A stretch of DNA of 64,000 bases from Littorina saxatilis (GCF_037325665.1 NC_090255.1:6692879-6756878), one strand, 5' to 3'. Positions 10,912 to 22,769 are shown, counted from the first letter of the stretch. Notes: generated from the sequence alone by a model not told the origin. Made by a program: numbers and translations.

Positions 10912-11305
10912 AATTCTTCTTCTTCTTCTGCGTTCGTGGGCTGAAACTCCCACGTACACTCGTGTTTTTGCACGAGTGGATGTTTACGTGTATGACCGTT
11001 TTTACCCCGCCATTTAGGCAGCCATACGCCGCTTTCGGAGGAAGCATGCTGGGTCTTTTTGTGTTTCTATAACCCACCGAACTCTGACATGGCCATGGAT
11101 TACAGGATCTTTTCCGTGCGCACTTGGTCTTGTGCTTGTGTGTACACACGAAGGGGGATAAGGCACTAACAGGACTGCACATAAGTTGACCTGGGAGGTC
11201 GGAAAAATCTCCACCTAACCCACCAGGCGCGGCCGGGATTCGAACCCGGGCCACGACCTTCCGCTTTGGAGGCCGGCGTCTTACCACCAAGCCATTGCGC
11301 CCGTC
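10912..11305 (-). mobile_element. SINE-E, copy 2
   Basis: The minus-strand tRNA-like head includes box B GGTTCGAATCCCGG, and the body shares GGCAGCCATACGCCGC (plus-strand reading) with copy 1. The tRNA head differs clearly from that of copy 1 while the body is the same. The 3' terminus is CGAACGCAGAAGAAGAAG, the same ending as the LINE at 6789-7713. Confidence 0.85.
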
Positions 11306-11348
11306 AGCGTGTATTTCGGTTGTCACTCATAATCTCTTTCCCCCTCAG

Positions 11349-11518
11349 AAAACAGCGACAAGAACAAATGAACATGAACTAGTTTCGACTTTCTTCTTCA
11401 TCGGTAAAAGAACAACAAGAAACTAAAAAGAAGAGTTGACAGAGAAAGAACATGAAGAGAATCAGCACAGAAGCATACAGACAGAGTCTAACGTATTAGT
11501 TCTTGTTGCTGTTTTCTG
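11349..11518 (+). ncRNA. Candidate 5' noncoding exon 2
   Basis: A 170-bp block with a strong acceptor (CTCTTTCCCCCTCAG) and strong donor (CTG then GTGAGTAC). Inside are only short upstream-type open frames, for example ATG AAC ATG AAC TAG. It has exactly the look of an internal 5' UTR exon. If spliced to the acceptor at 25562 it would belong to the phosphate transporter, implying a ~14-kb intron. That connection is inference. Confidence 0.35.
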
Positions 11519-12107
11519 GTGAGTACATATTTTTTATATTGTTATTTTGTCCTAGTTCCTCTCCCCTGTAGTCCCTTGTTCTATTTCCTCAATGTTGAGT
11601 TTAGTTGTCCGAATGGCATTTCGCATATCAAACCGAGCGTTAACTGGGCGAAAAACGTCCGTCTAATAAAACACAATCTGACACACGACTGGCCGGGTTT
11701 TTAGGTAAAGTTAGACATTTGGGGCAGTTATTTTTATGCTGATATTTTATTTATTTATTGATTGATTGATTTTCTTCTGATTTGTTGTTTTCCCAAAAAA
11801 TCCCTTCTGCGTCCACATGGAAACTGTAGTTGTTTGTGTGCATAACCCAATTCAGTTCTGTTTTCTTACGTCTTCAATGTTTTGTTATGCCAGTATTGTT
11901 TAAAATCTCCATAATATCTCTTTTTCCCTTATCTCAAAACATCCACAATCTCTGGACATATTTTTTTCTGAATCCATACCGTTTTGTTGTCCGTGAATGT
12001 TATCCATATTCGTAATTATTTGCTTTATTCTTTGTTCAATGTCGCTTTCTCAACTTGTTTTACTCTGGGTATTTCCTTTCTTCCTATGTCGAGTTCAACA
12101 ACAGATC
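11519..12107. other. No gene recognised
   Basis: AT-rich, intron-like sequence with a short (TTGA)n run near 11757-11770. Nothing else supportable. Confidence 0.5.
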
Positions 12108-12862
12108 GGATTATCAAAAATAACTCCGTCGGGTTTATAACGGTTGTGAAAGGATAAATACCCTTGCTTTTCCTCTGACAAAAAACGTCACATGTACGTG
12201 CTCCTGTCCCCGTGTTTCCGACACACGCCTCGCTAGTGATTGGCCGCCCCCATGTTTGTACGAGTAAAAAGGACGAGTATGGACTGGGTGGCCGAGTGGT
12301 AACGCACTTGCGCTTGGAAGCGAGAGGTTGCGAGTTCGACCCTGGGTCAGGGCGTTAGCAATTTTCTCCCCCCTTTCCTAACCTTGGTGGTGGGTTCAAG
12401 TGCTAGTCTTTCGGATGAGACGAAAAATCGAGGTCCCTTCGTGTACACTACATTGGGGTGTGCACGTTAAAGATCCCACGATTGACAAAAGGGTCTTTCC
12501 TGGCAAAATTGTATAGGCATAGATAAAAATGTCCACCAAAATACCCGTGTGACTTGGAATAATAGGCCGTGAAAAGTAGGATATGCGCCGAAATGGCTGC
12601 GATCTGCTGGCCGATGTGAATGCGTGATGTATTGTGTAAAAAAAAATTCCATCTCACACGGCATAAATAAATCCCTGCGCGATATAAATTGCATACACAA
12701 AAATAAATTAAAAAAAAATCCCTGCGCCCACGGAATACTGTACCCACGGAATACGCGCGATATAAGCCTCATATTGATTGATTGATTGATTGATTGAAAA
12801 GGAAGGGCATTCACTCTTCAGTCACAAAGCCATACAAACCCGACAGAGTTATTTTCGGAATT
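12108..12862. mobile_element. AATAACTCTGTCGGG MITE, copy 1, split by a SINE
   Basis: Inverted ends: AATAACTCCGTCGGGTTTAT on the left and AACCCGACAGAGTTATTTTC on the right. Related ends occur at 25238, 32779, 50158 and 59420. SINE-C copy 1 (12281-12797) lies inside, after the motif CGCTAGTGATTGGCC found in the other copies. No coding sequence. Confidence 0.65.
12281..12797 (+). mobile_element. SINE-C, tRNA-derived, copy 1
   Basis: The head resembles a long-variable-arm tRNA (Ser/Leu type): CTGGGTGGCCGAGTGGTAAC for box A and GCGAGTTCGACCC for box B. The body contains GGTCCCTTCGTGTACAC and ACGTTAAAGATCCCACG. It ends with (TGAT)n repeats. Other copies: 45899-46330 and, reversed, 27929-28279. Confidence 0.85.
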
Positions 12863-13142
12863 CGTTTAATGCATCCTTTCATACCGTTTTCCTTTAAACA
12901 TTTTTTTTTAAATGCAACCGGCATATCAGCAGCGAAATGTAGGCTATTCCGTTGCGACCTGAACTGACTTGTTTATGATTTTGTTCCAAGCGGCGTGACA
13001 ATGAAAATCGGTCATTTCAGAGACAATCCTTGTGCCCTGGAAAGTTGTTTTCACCTTCTTTCTGAGCAGTGGCCTGTTGGTACAGTGGAACGCCCCCTCC
13101 TATGTATTTTCATCTTTTATTTTATTTTTTTTAGTCAAGTTC

Positions 13143-13143
<1 letters not shown>

Positions 13144-13215
<72 letters not shown>

Positions 13216-13376
13216 AGTCTCTCTCGTCTCTCGCGGCTCTCGCTCTCTCTGCTCTCTCTCTCTCTCTCTCTCTCTCCGTCTCTCTCCCTCTCTCTCCCTC
13301 TCCCTCTCCCTCTCTCTCTCTCTCAGTCTCTCTCTCAGTCTCTCTCTCTCTCTCTCTCGGCGCACTCAGTCTCTCT

Positions 13377-13451
<75 letters not shown>

Positions 13452-13515
13452 ACGGCCTCTCTCAGTCTCTCTCTCGACGGCCTCTCTCTGAAATGTCAGT
13501 TGCATATGTTGCGCG

Positions 13516-13586
<71 letters not shown>

Positions 13587-13720
13587 GCTTTCTCTCTCTC
13601 TCTCTCGATCGAGTCTTTTTCAGTCCGTCTCAGTCTCCGCCGCCTCTGTCAGTCTCTCCGCATCTCTCTGTCTCTGTCTCTCTGTCTCTCTCTCTAACTC
13701 CCTCTCTGTCTCTCGTCTCT
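13144..13720. repeat. (CT)n microsatellite, ~580 bp
   Basis: Long pure CT runs with interruptions such as GACGGCCTC and GCGCGCGC. The 246-aa and 221-aa Ser/Leu open frames are products of the repeat. From 13736 to 14210 there is no recognisable gene or repeat. Confidence 0.95.
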
Positions 13721-14217
13721 ATCAATCCGATGTGAACAATACTTCATCTGTACAGTTACCCGATGATTAAAAACGAAGTTGTTGTTCTCATATTTGTTTT
13801 CTCCACTGTTTTCTTTGACCCCAGTTTTCGGCCGCTTGATATAAAACTGAAAACAAAAACAAGATGCACACGGCATTATCAGTACTTGCTTATCTTTTAC
13901 CTTCGGCGGCTTTGCTACGAGTATGCCATAGTCTTGGTTGGCCGAGACCTTGCACCGTTCTATGAGCCGAACCGCAGTTCTATCCCACCGCGAATTCCGC
14001 CCGCCGTTAAGAGTCGTTTTTGTGTTTTTTGGGGCATTTAGGTCCCAGGTAACATCAAGTTATGAAGTTTTAATACGATCAATCGGACCTATTATCAAGT
14101 TAGTGTATTAACCTTTGAACGAACTGCGCCCAGTAGTTTCCCAGCAATAAGCTGTTAAGTCGAGACACACAGACAGATGTTGTCTAGTCTTGCCTTCTAT
14201 CCCCCTCTCTCTCTCTC

Positions 14218-14390
14218 TTACAAACACACACACACAGGCACACGGCTGACACAAACACACGTGACACACACGTCACACCGTGGACACACCGTCACACACA
14301 CACACCGGCACTGATCGACACACAAATATATACAAACACACACACACACCCGTCACTCACACACACACACACACTGACACTGACACCTGT

Positions 14391-14465
<75 letters not shown>
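14218..14465. repeat. (CA)n microsatellite with GACA interruptions
   Basis: Degenerate CA/GACAC repeats, then about 75 bp of pure CA at 14388-14464. Confidence 0.95.
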
Positions 14466-14466
<1 letters not shown>

Positions 14467-14546
14467 TCGACAGCGAGAACCTTTGAGACTACGTCATATG
14501 CCTGTGGTTCATTACCACAGTTGCAGTAAGGAAAATAGAACAAGAA

Positions 14547-15346
14547 ATTCCTCCGAGGTAGGAAAAACACCCCCGTTGGTCAAAGGGAAATAACCATTCT
14601 CACTGCCACCAACTGAGAAGGTTATTTCCCTTTCACCATTAATATCTCCCTCTATAAGTCCTTGTAGAATCTTAATCCACCAATAACTCCCTAACCGTGT
14701 GTTTGACTGGTCCCAATTTTTGTAAGGACCGTCGCAGTCTCAGGAATGTATAGCCTAGAACCGGCACCAAGTTTGGTGATGATCGGTCCGTTCATTCTTG
14801 AGATCTATATGCGCACACAAACACACAAACACATCGACCGAAACCTATACACACCCCTATACCGGTGTAGGATCCGGTCCGGTCCCCCCTCTGAAGTAGT
14901 CCCCCGGGGGACCAATTCGTGGCAAAAACTGCTCTATAATGGTCCCCCCTTAGACATCCAGCCTCGTTTTTCTTAGGCATTCAAGCCATTTTCAATCTAT
15001 ATCTTCGTCCGGTATTATGTAGTGCACAGACAGCAATCTCTTTGTTTGACTATATTTTGCAGAAAATAAAATAGATCTGATTTATAATGCCGTTCAACAG
15101 AAAAATCACATGAAATAAAATGAATAATAAATAAATACTGATAAGAAGAAATGAAAGCAGTCTCTGATTCTTTCCTTTCTTTTCTCTGAAATTGCTGGTA
15201 ACATTACTAACATTGTAACAAGAAAAACGAGGCTGGATGTCTAAGGGGGGACCATTATAGAGCAGTTTTTGCCACGAATTGGTCCCCCGGGGGACTACTT
15301 CAGAGGGGGGACCGGACCGGATCCTACACCGGGGGTGTAATAAGGG
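14547..15346 (-). mobile_element. Element F, copy 2, interrupted
   Basis: A reverse-oriented copy of the element at 10482-10807. Its TTACACCCCCGG end is cut at 14861 by the Ginger-like MITE and resumes at 15329 (CCGGGGGTGTAA). A tandem stretch AAGGGAAATAACC appears twice near 14583-14630 in opposite orientation. Confidence 0.75.
14866..15328. mobile_element. Ginger-like MITE, copy 2 (463 bp)
   Basis: Same length, TGTAGGATCC ends and ~115-bp inverted repeats as 8637-9099, again flanked by CCGG (14862-14865 and 15329-15332). The host element's uninterrupted copies read ACCCCCGGTAT, giving the empty site. Very few differences from copy 1 were seen, so both insertions are young. Confidence 0.75.
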
Positions 15347-15427
15347 GCGACCTTAATAACGGGGAACTCATTTACTGTGTTTCTCGTCTTCAGTGGTTGC
15401 GCTTTGTTCCTCACTATGAATACACAC

Positions 15428-15639
15428 CAGGGGCGGATCAGTTCATTTAATGGGGGGGGGGGGGGGGGGGGGGGTTCCAAAAGTATATTGTGAAGATATG
15501 GGTGTGAAAGCGCGAAGCGCCTAGCTTGCTAGGGGGGTCCGGGGGCATGCCCCCCCAGAAGATTTTGAAAAAAAGGATGCAAAATGGTGCAATCTGGTGC
15601 ATTCTGAGGATGATCATTACCCCCCCTCGTCCGCCCCTG
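15428..15639. mobile_element. CAGGGGCGGA MITE with 5-bp target duplication
   Basis: Ends are CAGGGGCGGA and TCCGCCCCTG with CACAC on each side. A poly-G tract (15453-15474) lies inside. The CAG...CTG ends resemble hAT elements; a 5-bp duplication is shorter than the usual 8 bp. A segment like its interior (gcgaagcgcctagc) recurs near 53660. Confidence 0.55.
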
Positions 15640-15942
15640 CACACAGAGAAGAGTTACACACATGTATATATATATGTTACAGTCAAATCGGGAAATCAGG
15701 TATTTCACGAGAATGCCTGAAAGTTTAGGCATTCACGGTAAATACCTGGTTTGATCAGGCAAATCCGGAAATGACTGAAATTGTTTAGGCACTATCGGTG
15801 ATTGACTGAAATAGGCTGCCAGGCATTATCGGAGAATGCCTACCGCTCACAATCTGTGTTTCTGGTGAGAGTCAGAAAGCATTTCAGCACAGAAGCCTAC
15901 TATAAAACTTTGAATGGCTGGGGTCGTAAAAGGGGAAAAAAA

Positions 15943-16736
15943 CAAGTCGCGTAAGGCGAAAATACAACATTTAGTCAAGTAGCTGTCGAACTCACAGAAT
16001 GAAACTGAACGCAATGCCATTTTTCAGCAAGACCGTATACTCGTAGCATCGTCAGTCCACCGCTCATGGCAAAGGCAGTGAAATTGACAAGAAGAGCGGG
16101 GTAGTAGTTGCGCTACGAAAGGATAGCACGCTTTTCTGTACCTCTCTTTGTTTTAACTTTCTGAGCGTGTTTTTAATCCAAACATATCATATCGACATAT
16201 GTTTTTGGAATCCGGAACCAACAAGGAATAAGATGAAAGTGTTTTTAAATTGATTTCGACAATTTAATTTTGATAATAATTTTTATATACTTAATTTTCA
16301 GAGCTTGTTTTTAATCCAAACATAACCTATTTATATGTTTTTGGAATCAGAAAATGATGGAGAATAAGATGAACGTAAATTTGGATCGTTTTATAAAAAA
16401 ATTTTTTTTTTTTTACAATTTTCAGATTTTTAATGACCAAAGTCATTAATTAATTTTTAAGCCACCAAGCTGAAATGCAATACCGAAGTCCGAGCTTCGT
16501 CGAAGATTACTTGACCAAAATTTCAACCAATTTGGTTGAAAAATGAGGGCGTGACAGTGCCGCCTCAACTTGCACGAAAAGCCGGATATGACGTCATCAA
16601 AGACATTTATCAAAAAAATGAAAAAAACGTTCGGGGATTTCATACCCAGGAACTCTCATGTCAAATTTCATAAAGATCGGTCCTGTAGTTTAGTCTGAAT
16701 CGCTCTACACACACACACACACACACAGACAGACAG

Positions 16737-16767
<31 letters not shown>

Positions 16768-16842
16768 TACACCACGACCCTCGTCTCGATTCCCCCCTAG
16801 CCCTCTACGTTAAAACATTTAGTCAAAACTTGACTAAATGTA
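15943..16842 (+). mobile_element. ACATTTAGTCAAG element, copy 3 (nested)
   Basis: Complete copy, nearly identical to 1366-2234 but with a longer internal (CA)n tract at 16707-16761. Confidence 0.7.
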
Positions 16843-16952
16843 AAAAGACAATGTGCTATACGAGAAACTCACAATAAATTCGTTCTCAAGGCCGGCTATG
16901 TAAAAACAAACTCCAATCACTCCGAACTTTACGAGAAAATCACAATAAATTC

Positions 16953-17480
16953 GTACCCCCCGCGGGTTAGAGGGAGTCCCATAGAGGCGACTAACGGTTC
17001 TGTTTCTTCTCTTCTTTTGTCTTATTTCTGCCTTTCCAGTCCTTTCACCTATATTTCCTTCCAAGAAAACTCTCCCTACTATTCCCTGCAGTTTTCCAAT
17101 TCTTTTCTTGTTGTCTTATTTCTACCTGACTGGATCCATCACCTTTATTTCACTTACCAAAAGTCTTCTTTTCCACATCCTTATTTCTCTGCACCCCGCA
17201 TGTCGTATGAGGCGACTAACGGATTCTGTTTCTCCTTTTACCCTTGTTAAGTGGTTCTTGTATAGAATATAGTCAATGTTTGTAAGGTCATATATTGTAC
17301 TACGTTGCAAGCCCCTGGAGCAATTTTTTGATTAGTGCTTTTGTGAACAAGAAACACTTAACAAGTGGCTCTATCCCATCTCCCCCCCCCTTTCCCCTAT
17401 CCCATCTCCCCGCTTTCCCTCGTCGCGATATAACCTTCGTGGTTGAAAACGACGTTAAACACCAAATAAAGAAAGACAAT
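16953..17480 (+). mobile_element. SINE-B, nested in P copy 2
   Basis: Head CCCCCCGCGGGTTAG and tail GACGTTAAACACCAAATAAAG are both present, with internal deletions relative to the copy at 2346-3004. Confidence 0.6.
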
Positions 17481-18171
17481 AAATTCGTGCTCGTAGTCTT
17501 ACACACGCGATATTGTTACACTCGCGGTAGTGACCTGCACCCGTAAAAAAACAAACTGCAATCACTCCGAACTCAGTGAAATGGGGAAAACGATGAATAG
17601 ACAATGTGCTAGAAGAGAAATTCATGCTCAAGGCAGGCGAGGTAAAAACAGACAAGGTCTCAGAACAACCCGTTTTGCCTAACAGTCAGGCAAAACGGGA
17701 AATTTGCACAAGTAGTTTTTAGTCATTTCCTGATAGTGCCTAAAAAAATTCAGTCATTTCCGGAATTGCCTGATCAAACCAGGTATTTACCATGAATGCC
17801 TAAACTTTCAGACATTCTCGTGAAATACCTGATTTCCCGATTTGACTGTAACATATACACACACACACATGGTATCACATCTCTGGCCAATCAAAAACGG
17901 GGTGAGAGGTTGGCAAGCGCGCGTGCGGTTATTTCGCCTGTGCTACACTGAAGTTTAGGCTCCTCGTGAAATTATAGCCCCCGACTTGGGGTGATAAGAT
18001 GTGTGTCACCTACAATGATTTGATTTGATTTGATAGTTGTTGCTTTTTGGGTCCAGCGGACCATATAGGCCAAATCAGGACAATGGAACATACAACTCAT
18101 ACGTACAGTGGAAAGAATATTAAAAGGAAGGTAAATATACATAGTTTTGCAAATAATTAAACTGTAAACTA

Positions 18172-19018
18172 GTCGCGTAAGGCGAAATTACTACATTTAG
18201 TCAAGCTGTGGAATTCACAGAATGAAACTGAACGCGCTGCATTTGTTCACAATGACCGTAGTCCGCCGCTCGTGCAAAACGCAGTAAACCTGACGAGCCT
18301 GTTCAGCGCGGTAGTCAGGGGATCGCTGTGCTGCATAGCATGCTTTTCTGTACCTCTCTTCGTTTTACTTTCTGAGCGTGTTTTTAATCCAAACATATCA
18401 TATCTATATGTTTTTGGAATCAGGAACCGACAAGGAATAAGATGAAATTGTTTTTAAATCGATTTCGTAAATTTTGTTTTGATCATAATTTTTATATTTT
18501 TAATTTTCAGAGCTTGTTTTTAATCCGAATATAACATATTTATATGTTTTTGGAATCAGAAAATGATGAAGAATAAGATGAACGTAAATTTGGATCGTTT
18601 TATAAAAAAATAATTTTAATTACAATTCTCAGATGTTTAATGACCAAAGTCATTCATCAATTTTTAAGCCACCAAGCTGAAATGCAATACCGAAGTCCGG
18701 CCTTCGTCGAAGATTGCTTTACAAAAGTGTCAATCAATTTGATTGAAAATTGAGGGTGTGACAGTGCCGCCTCAACTTTTACAAAAAACCGGATATGACG
18801 TCGCGTCATCAAAGACATTTATCGAAAAAACGGAAAAAATATCTGGGGATATCATACCCAGGAACTCTCATGTAACATTTCATAAAGATCGGCCGTTAGT
18901 TTACTCTGAATCGCTCTGCACACACACACACATGGACACACACACACACATACACCACGAGCCTCGTCTCGATTCCCCCTCTATGTTAAAACATTTAGTC
19001 AAAACTTGACTAAATGTA
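18172..19018 (+). mobile_element. ACATTTAGTCAAG element, copy 4
   Basis: Full-length but more diverged than copies 2 and 3. Its terminal hairpin ends at 19018 and the next copy starts 9 bp later in the same direction. The 300 bp before it (17853-18171) hold no recognised gene. Confidence 0.75.
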
Positions 19019-19026
19019 GCCTAAAA

Positions 19027-19820
19027 CAAGTCGCGTAAGGCGAAATTATTACATTTAGTCAAGCTGTGGAACTCACAGAATGAAACTGAACGCACTGCAC
19101 TGACGAGCCTGTTCAGCGCGGTAGTGGTTTCGCTGTACTGCAATAGCACGCTTTTCTGTACCTCTCTTCGTTTTAACTTTCTGAGCGTGTTTTTAATCCA
19201 AACATATCATATCTATATGTTTTTGGAATCAGGAACCGACAAGGAATACGATGAAATTGTTTTTAAATCGATTTTGGAATTTTAATTGTGATCATAATTT
19301 TTATATTTTTAATTTTCAGAGCTTGTCTTTAATCCAAATATAACATATTTATATGTTTTTGGAATCAGAAAATGATGAAAAATAAGATGAACGTAAATTT
19401 GGATTGTTTTATATAAACAAAAAAATTATTACAAATTTCAGATTTTTAATGACCAAAGTCATTAATTAATTTTTCAGCCACCAAGCTAAAATGCAATACC
19501 GAATTCCGGCCTTCGTCAAAGATTGCTTTACAAAAATTTCAATTAATTTGATTGAAAAATGAGGGTGTGACAGTGCCGCCTCAACTTTTACAAAAAGCCG
19601 GATATGACGTCATCAAAGGTATTTATCGAAAAAATGAAAAAATCTGGGGATATCATTCACAGGAACTCTCATGTAAAATTTCATAAAGATCGGTTCAGTA
19701 GTTTGGTCTGAATCGCTCCACACATACACACGCACAGACAGACACACACACATACACCACGCCCCTCGTCTCGATTCCCCCTCTATGTTAAAACATTTAG
19801 TCAAAACTTGACTAAATGTA
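19027..19820 (+). mobile_element. ACATTTAGTCAAG element, copy 5
   Basis: Tandem neighbour of copy 4 and closest to it in sequence, with a ~50-bp deletion in the head. The pair suggests tandem duplication or insertion of one next to the other. Confidence 0.75.
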
Positions 19821-19893
19821 AAAAGTGGGATCTTTTAAGAGTAAAATTAATGTCTTCAAAGAGTAGTTTTTTTTAAAGAGGGTTCCTCTGTAG

Positions 19894-19900
19894 TAGTACC

Positions 19901-19968
<68 letters not shown>
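19894..19968. repeat. (GTA)n microsatellite
   Basis: About 25 GTA triplets directly abutting SINE-D copy 1; more GTA triplets occur at 20283-20297. Confidence 0.95.
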
Positions 19969-19969
<1 letters not shown>

Positions 19970-20282
19970 ACCGGCACGGTTGGCCTAGTGGTAAGGCGTC
20001 CGCCCCGTGATCGGGAGGTCGTGGGTTCGAACCCCGGCCGGGTCATACCTAAGACTTTAAAATTGGCAATCTAGTGGCTGCTCCGCCTGGCGTCCGGCAT
20101 TATGGGGTTAGTGCTAGGACTGGTTGGTCCGGTGTCAGAATAATGTGACTGGGTGAGACATGAAGCCTGTGCTGCGACTTCTGTCTTGTGTGTGGCGCAC
20201 GTTAAATGTCAAAGCAGCACCGCCCTGATATGGTCCTTCGTGGTCGGCTGGGCGTTAAGCAAAACAAAAAAAAGAAAAAAAA
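19969..20282 (+). mobile_element. SINE-D, tRNA-derived, copy 1
   Basis: tRNA-like head with TTGGCCTAGTGGTAAGGCG (box A) and GGTTCGAACCCC (box B). A conserved body (GGCATTATGGGGTTAGTGC) and tail CTTCGTGGTCGGCTGGGCG then TTAAGCAAAAC follow. Copies: 54015-54319, 61010-61320 (reverse) and a tail at 37398-37440. It sits inside a GTA microsatellite. Confidence 0.9.
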
Positions 20283-20559
20283 GTAGTAGTAGTAGTAAAG
20301 AATTTTACCTGCGTCAACAGAAATACAGGGTGGCATTACTTCTCTCAGTTCAAGTGGCAGACTTTCTACCAATTTTCCCCTAACTTGGCACCAAGTCAAA
20401 CCAGGAAGAGCAGTCATTTAGCGCTAAAAGGAAAGTCTGCGCATAATCTGGGCCAAATCATGGCCGAGTTGAGCAGCGCTCAACTGACTCTGAATTTTTG
20501 AGTCGCGGTTAAATGCATTGGGGCCGTTTCAGTACAAGGCAGACGCTTCGCCGATTTTT

Positions 20560-21698
20560 TTTTTCAAAATTTTAATCAATCAATAAACACGTGATAACAA
20601 ACATGGTAACTGTATGTTTTCTGTTTGTACACATAATTTCTCATTTACATGCATGCTTTATTTTAAATCAGAGACAATCAACAATTTGTTTCTAATTAAT
20701 AAAACGTCAGACTAACGAAATCTCAAAACAACATGATTTCCAAAAATAATGTCCAGTGTTGATCGTGAATCGGTTTTTTTAAAAATGCTTACGCACATCT
20801 TTGCGATTAAAATAATATGATTAATCTTCTTCATATTTTTGCTGTTACTTTTAATGCCAAAAAGCACATCTGTAACATTCAACCTAATTCTTTCGCGAAT
20901 GTTTACTAATATGTACATTTCAATATATTTCCAAAACCTGAGCACGGTTGGGCATTCAAAGAAAAAATGCTCCAATACATCAAGTTTATCCTCACAATAT
21001 GTACAGTTTTTTTTATCAGCCTTCACTTTCATTTTACACAATAAAATATTAGTTGGATGTTTAGCTCTGTTAAACAGATTGCTATTTAACCTGTGTTACA
21101 GCCACTTGAATGCAATGATTCATCCATACATAATCCCGTTTATTTAAGACGGAAGCATGTGACCATCCTGGCAATACTCTCTAGATAGATAAAAGAAAGT
21201 GTTAACAGATTATATTTCACAGTTTTGGTTTTAATCAATAAGTGCTTGAAGCGATTTTAAATTAGCATAATGATTGACCTTGCTAAAATGTGCAACTGAG
21301 ATACTTTATCGAAGTTTTTAATACAACATTTCGATGCAGTCATGGCAACGCGTATGCTTCAAAATGTCGTCTGCAAAACCCCCACATACATAGCAAAAAT
21401 GCTCTGGTCTTCTAGACTTCTCCAAGAGTTTTTACTGAGACTCGGTTCCGAGATTCTAAATTATAAACAGTGGCCACCAGAGATAAACAACGGCAACTCG
21501 CCTGCAGGCTAGCGGCGAAAGACAAACCGTTTAACGGTTGACGAGCCGGGGCTTGTTTTGTCAGCACACGCTAAACAAAACAAGGCAGCTCCAATACTGA
21601 ATTCGCCTCCACTGTTTTGATATGCTTATTATGTCGAGCTCATTGCTCATGACACAATTAAAATCACCACACAACACTATATCACCATCTTCCTTTTT
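20560..21698 (-). mobile_element. Decayed LINE fragment (L1/Tx1-like)
   Basis: Minus-strand reading near 21690-21600 gives DIVLCGDFNCVMSNELDI, the GDFN motif of the LINE endonuclease. The 109-aa frame at 20712-21041 gives the C-terminal zinc motif CTYCEDKLDVLEHFFFECP and then FWKYIEMYI. The sequence between lacks the reverse transcriptase core, so the element has a large internal deletion. It is cut on the 5' side by the ACATTTAGTCAAG element at 21699. Clade assignment is a judgement from these motifs. Confidence 0.65.
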
Positions 21699-22581
21699 AT
21701 ATTTAGTCAAGTTTTGACTAAATATTTTAACATCGAGGGGGAATCGAAACGAGGGTCGTGGTGTATGTGCGTGCGTGTGTGTGTGTGTGTGTGTGTGTGC
21801 GTGCGTGTGTGTGTGTGTGTAGAGCGATTCAGACTAAACTACTGGACCGATCTTTATGAAATTTGACATGAGAGTTCCTGGGTATGAAATCCCCGAACGT
21901 TTTTTTCATTTTTTTGATAAATGTCTTTGATGACGTCATATCCGGTTTTTCGTGAAAGTTGAGGCGGCACTGTCACGCCCTCATTTTTCAACCAAATTGG
22001 TTGAAATTTTGGTCAAGTACTCTTCGACAAAGCCCGGGGTTCGGTATTGCATTTCAGCTTGGTGGCTTAAAAATTAATTAATGACTTTGGTCATTAAAAA
22101 TCTGAAAATTGTAAAAAAAAATAAAAATTTATAAAACGATCCAAATTTACGTTTAGCTTATTCTCCATCATTTGCTGATTCCAAAAACATATAAATATGT
22201 TATATTCGGATTAAAAACAAGCTCTGAAAATTAAATATATAAAAATTATTATCAAAATTTTTTTTCGAAATCAATTTAAAAACACTTTCATCTTATTCCT
22301 TGTTGGTTCCTGATTCCAAAAATATATAGATATGATATGTTTGGATTAAAAACACGCTCAGAAAGTTAAAACGAAGAGAGGTACAGAAAAGCGTGCTATC
22401 CTTCTCATTATCAATAGCCCGCTCTTCTTGTCAATTCCACGTGCACTGCCTTTGCCACGGGCGGTGGAGTGACGATGCTACGAGTATACGGTCTTGCTGC
22501 GTTGCGTTGCGTTCAGTTTCATTCTGTGAGTTCGACAGCTACTTGACTAAATATTGTATTTTCGCCTTACGCGACTTGTTT
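21699..22581 (-). mobile_element. ACATTTAGTCAAG element, copy 6
   Basis: Complete reverse-oriented copy with terminal hairpin ATTTAGTCAAGTTTTGAC at the left and CGCCTTACGCGACTTG at the right, plus an internal (GT)n at 21770-21818. Confidence 0.8.
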
Positions 22582-22768
22582 AACATGTCTGATACATCTG
22601 TTCGCCGATTTAGTCTCAACAAGTTGGGAGCGATTTCAAACCAACAAAAGTTATAGGAAAAGTTGGTTGAAAATCTGCCATGTGAACAGAACTTAATTCC
22701 TGGAGGGGCTGGACCTTGTGTTTGAGAGGAAGGGGCTTTCAAATAATTTAATGAGGCAGGGGCTGGCC

Positions 22769-22769
22769 A

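Larger units (their letters stand above)
15676..17852. mobile_element. Composite long-TIR element P, copy 2
   Basis: Same termini as 1098-3374 and flanked by ATAT. It contains the same ACATTTAGTCAAG element (15943-16842) and SINE-B (16953-17480) at the same internal positions. Relative to copy 1 it lacks about 78 bp of the SINE-B middle and a shorter stretch after CCCCCCGCGGG. Confidence 0.7.

Noticed and set aside
13032-13735. Open frames of 221-246 residues rich in Ser/Leu (also 9397-9912 and 31062-31547)
   Set aside because: They are translations of (CT)n and related microsatellites, open in several frames at once, with no start context or domain.
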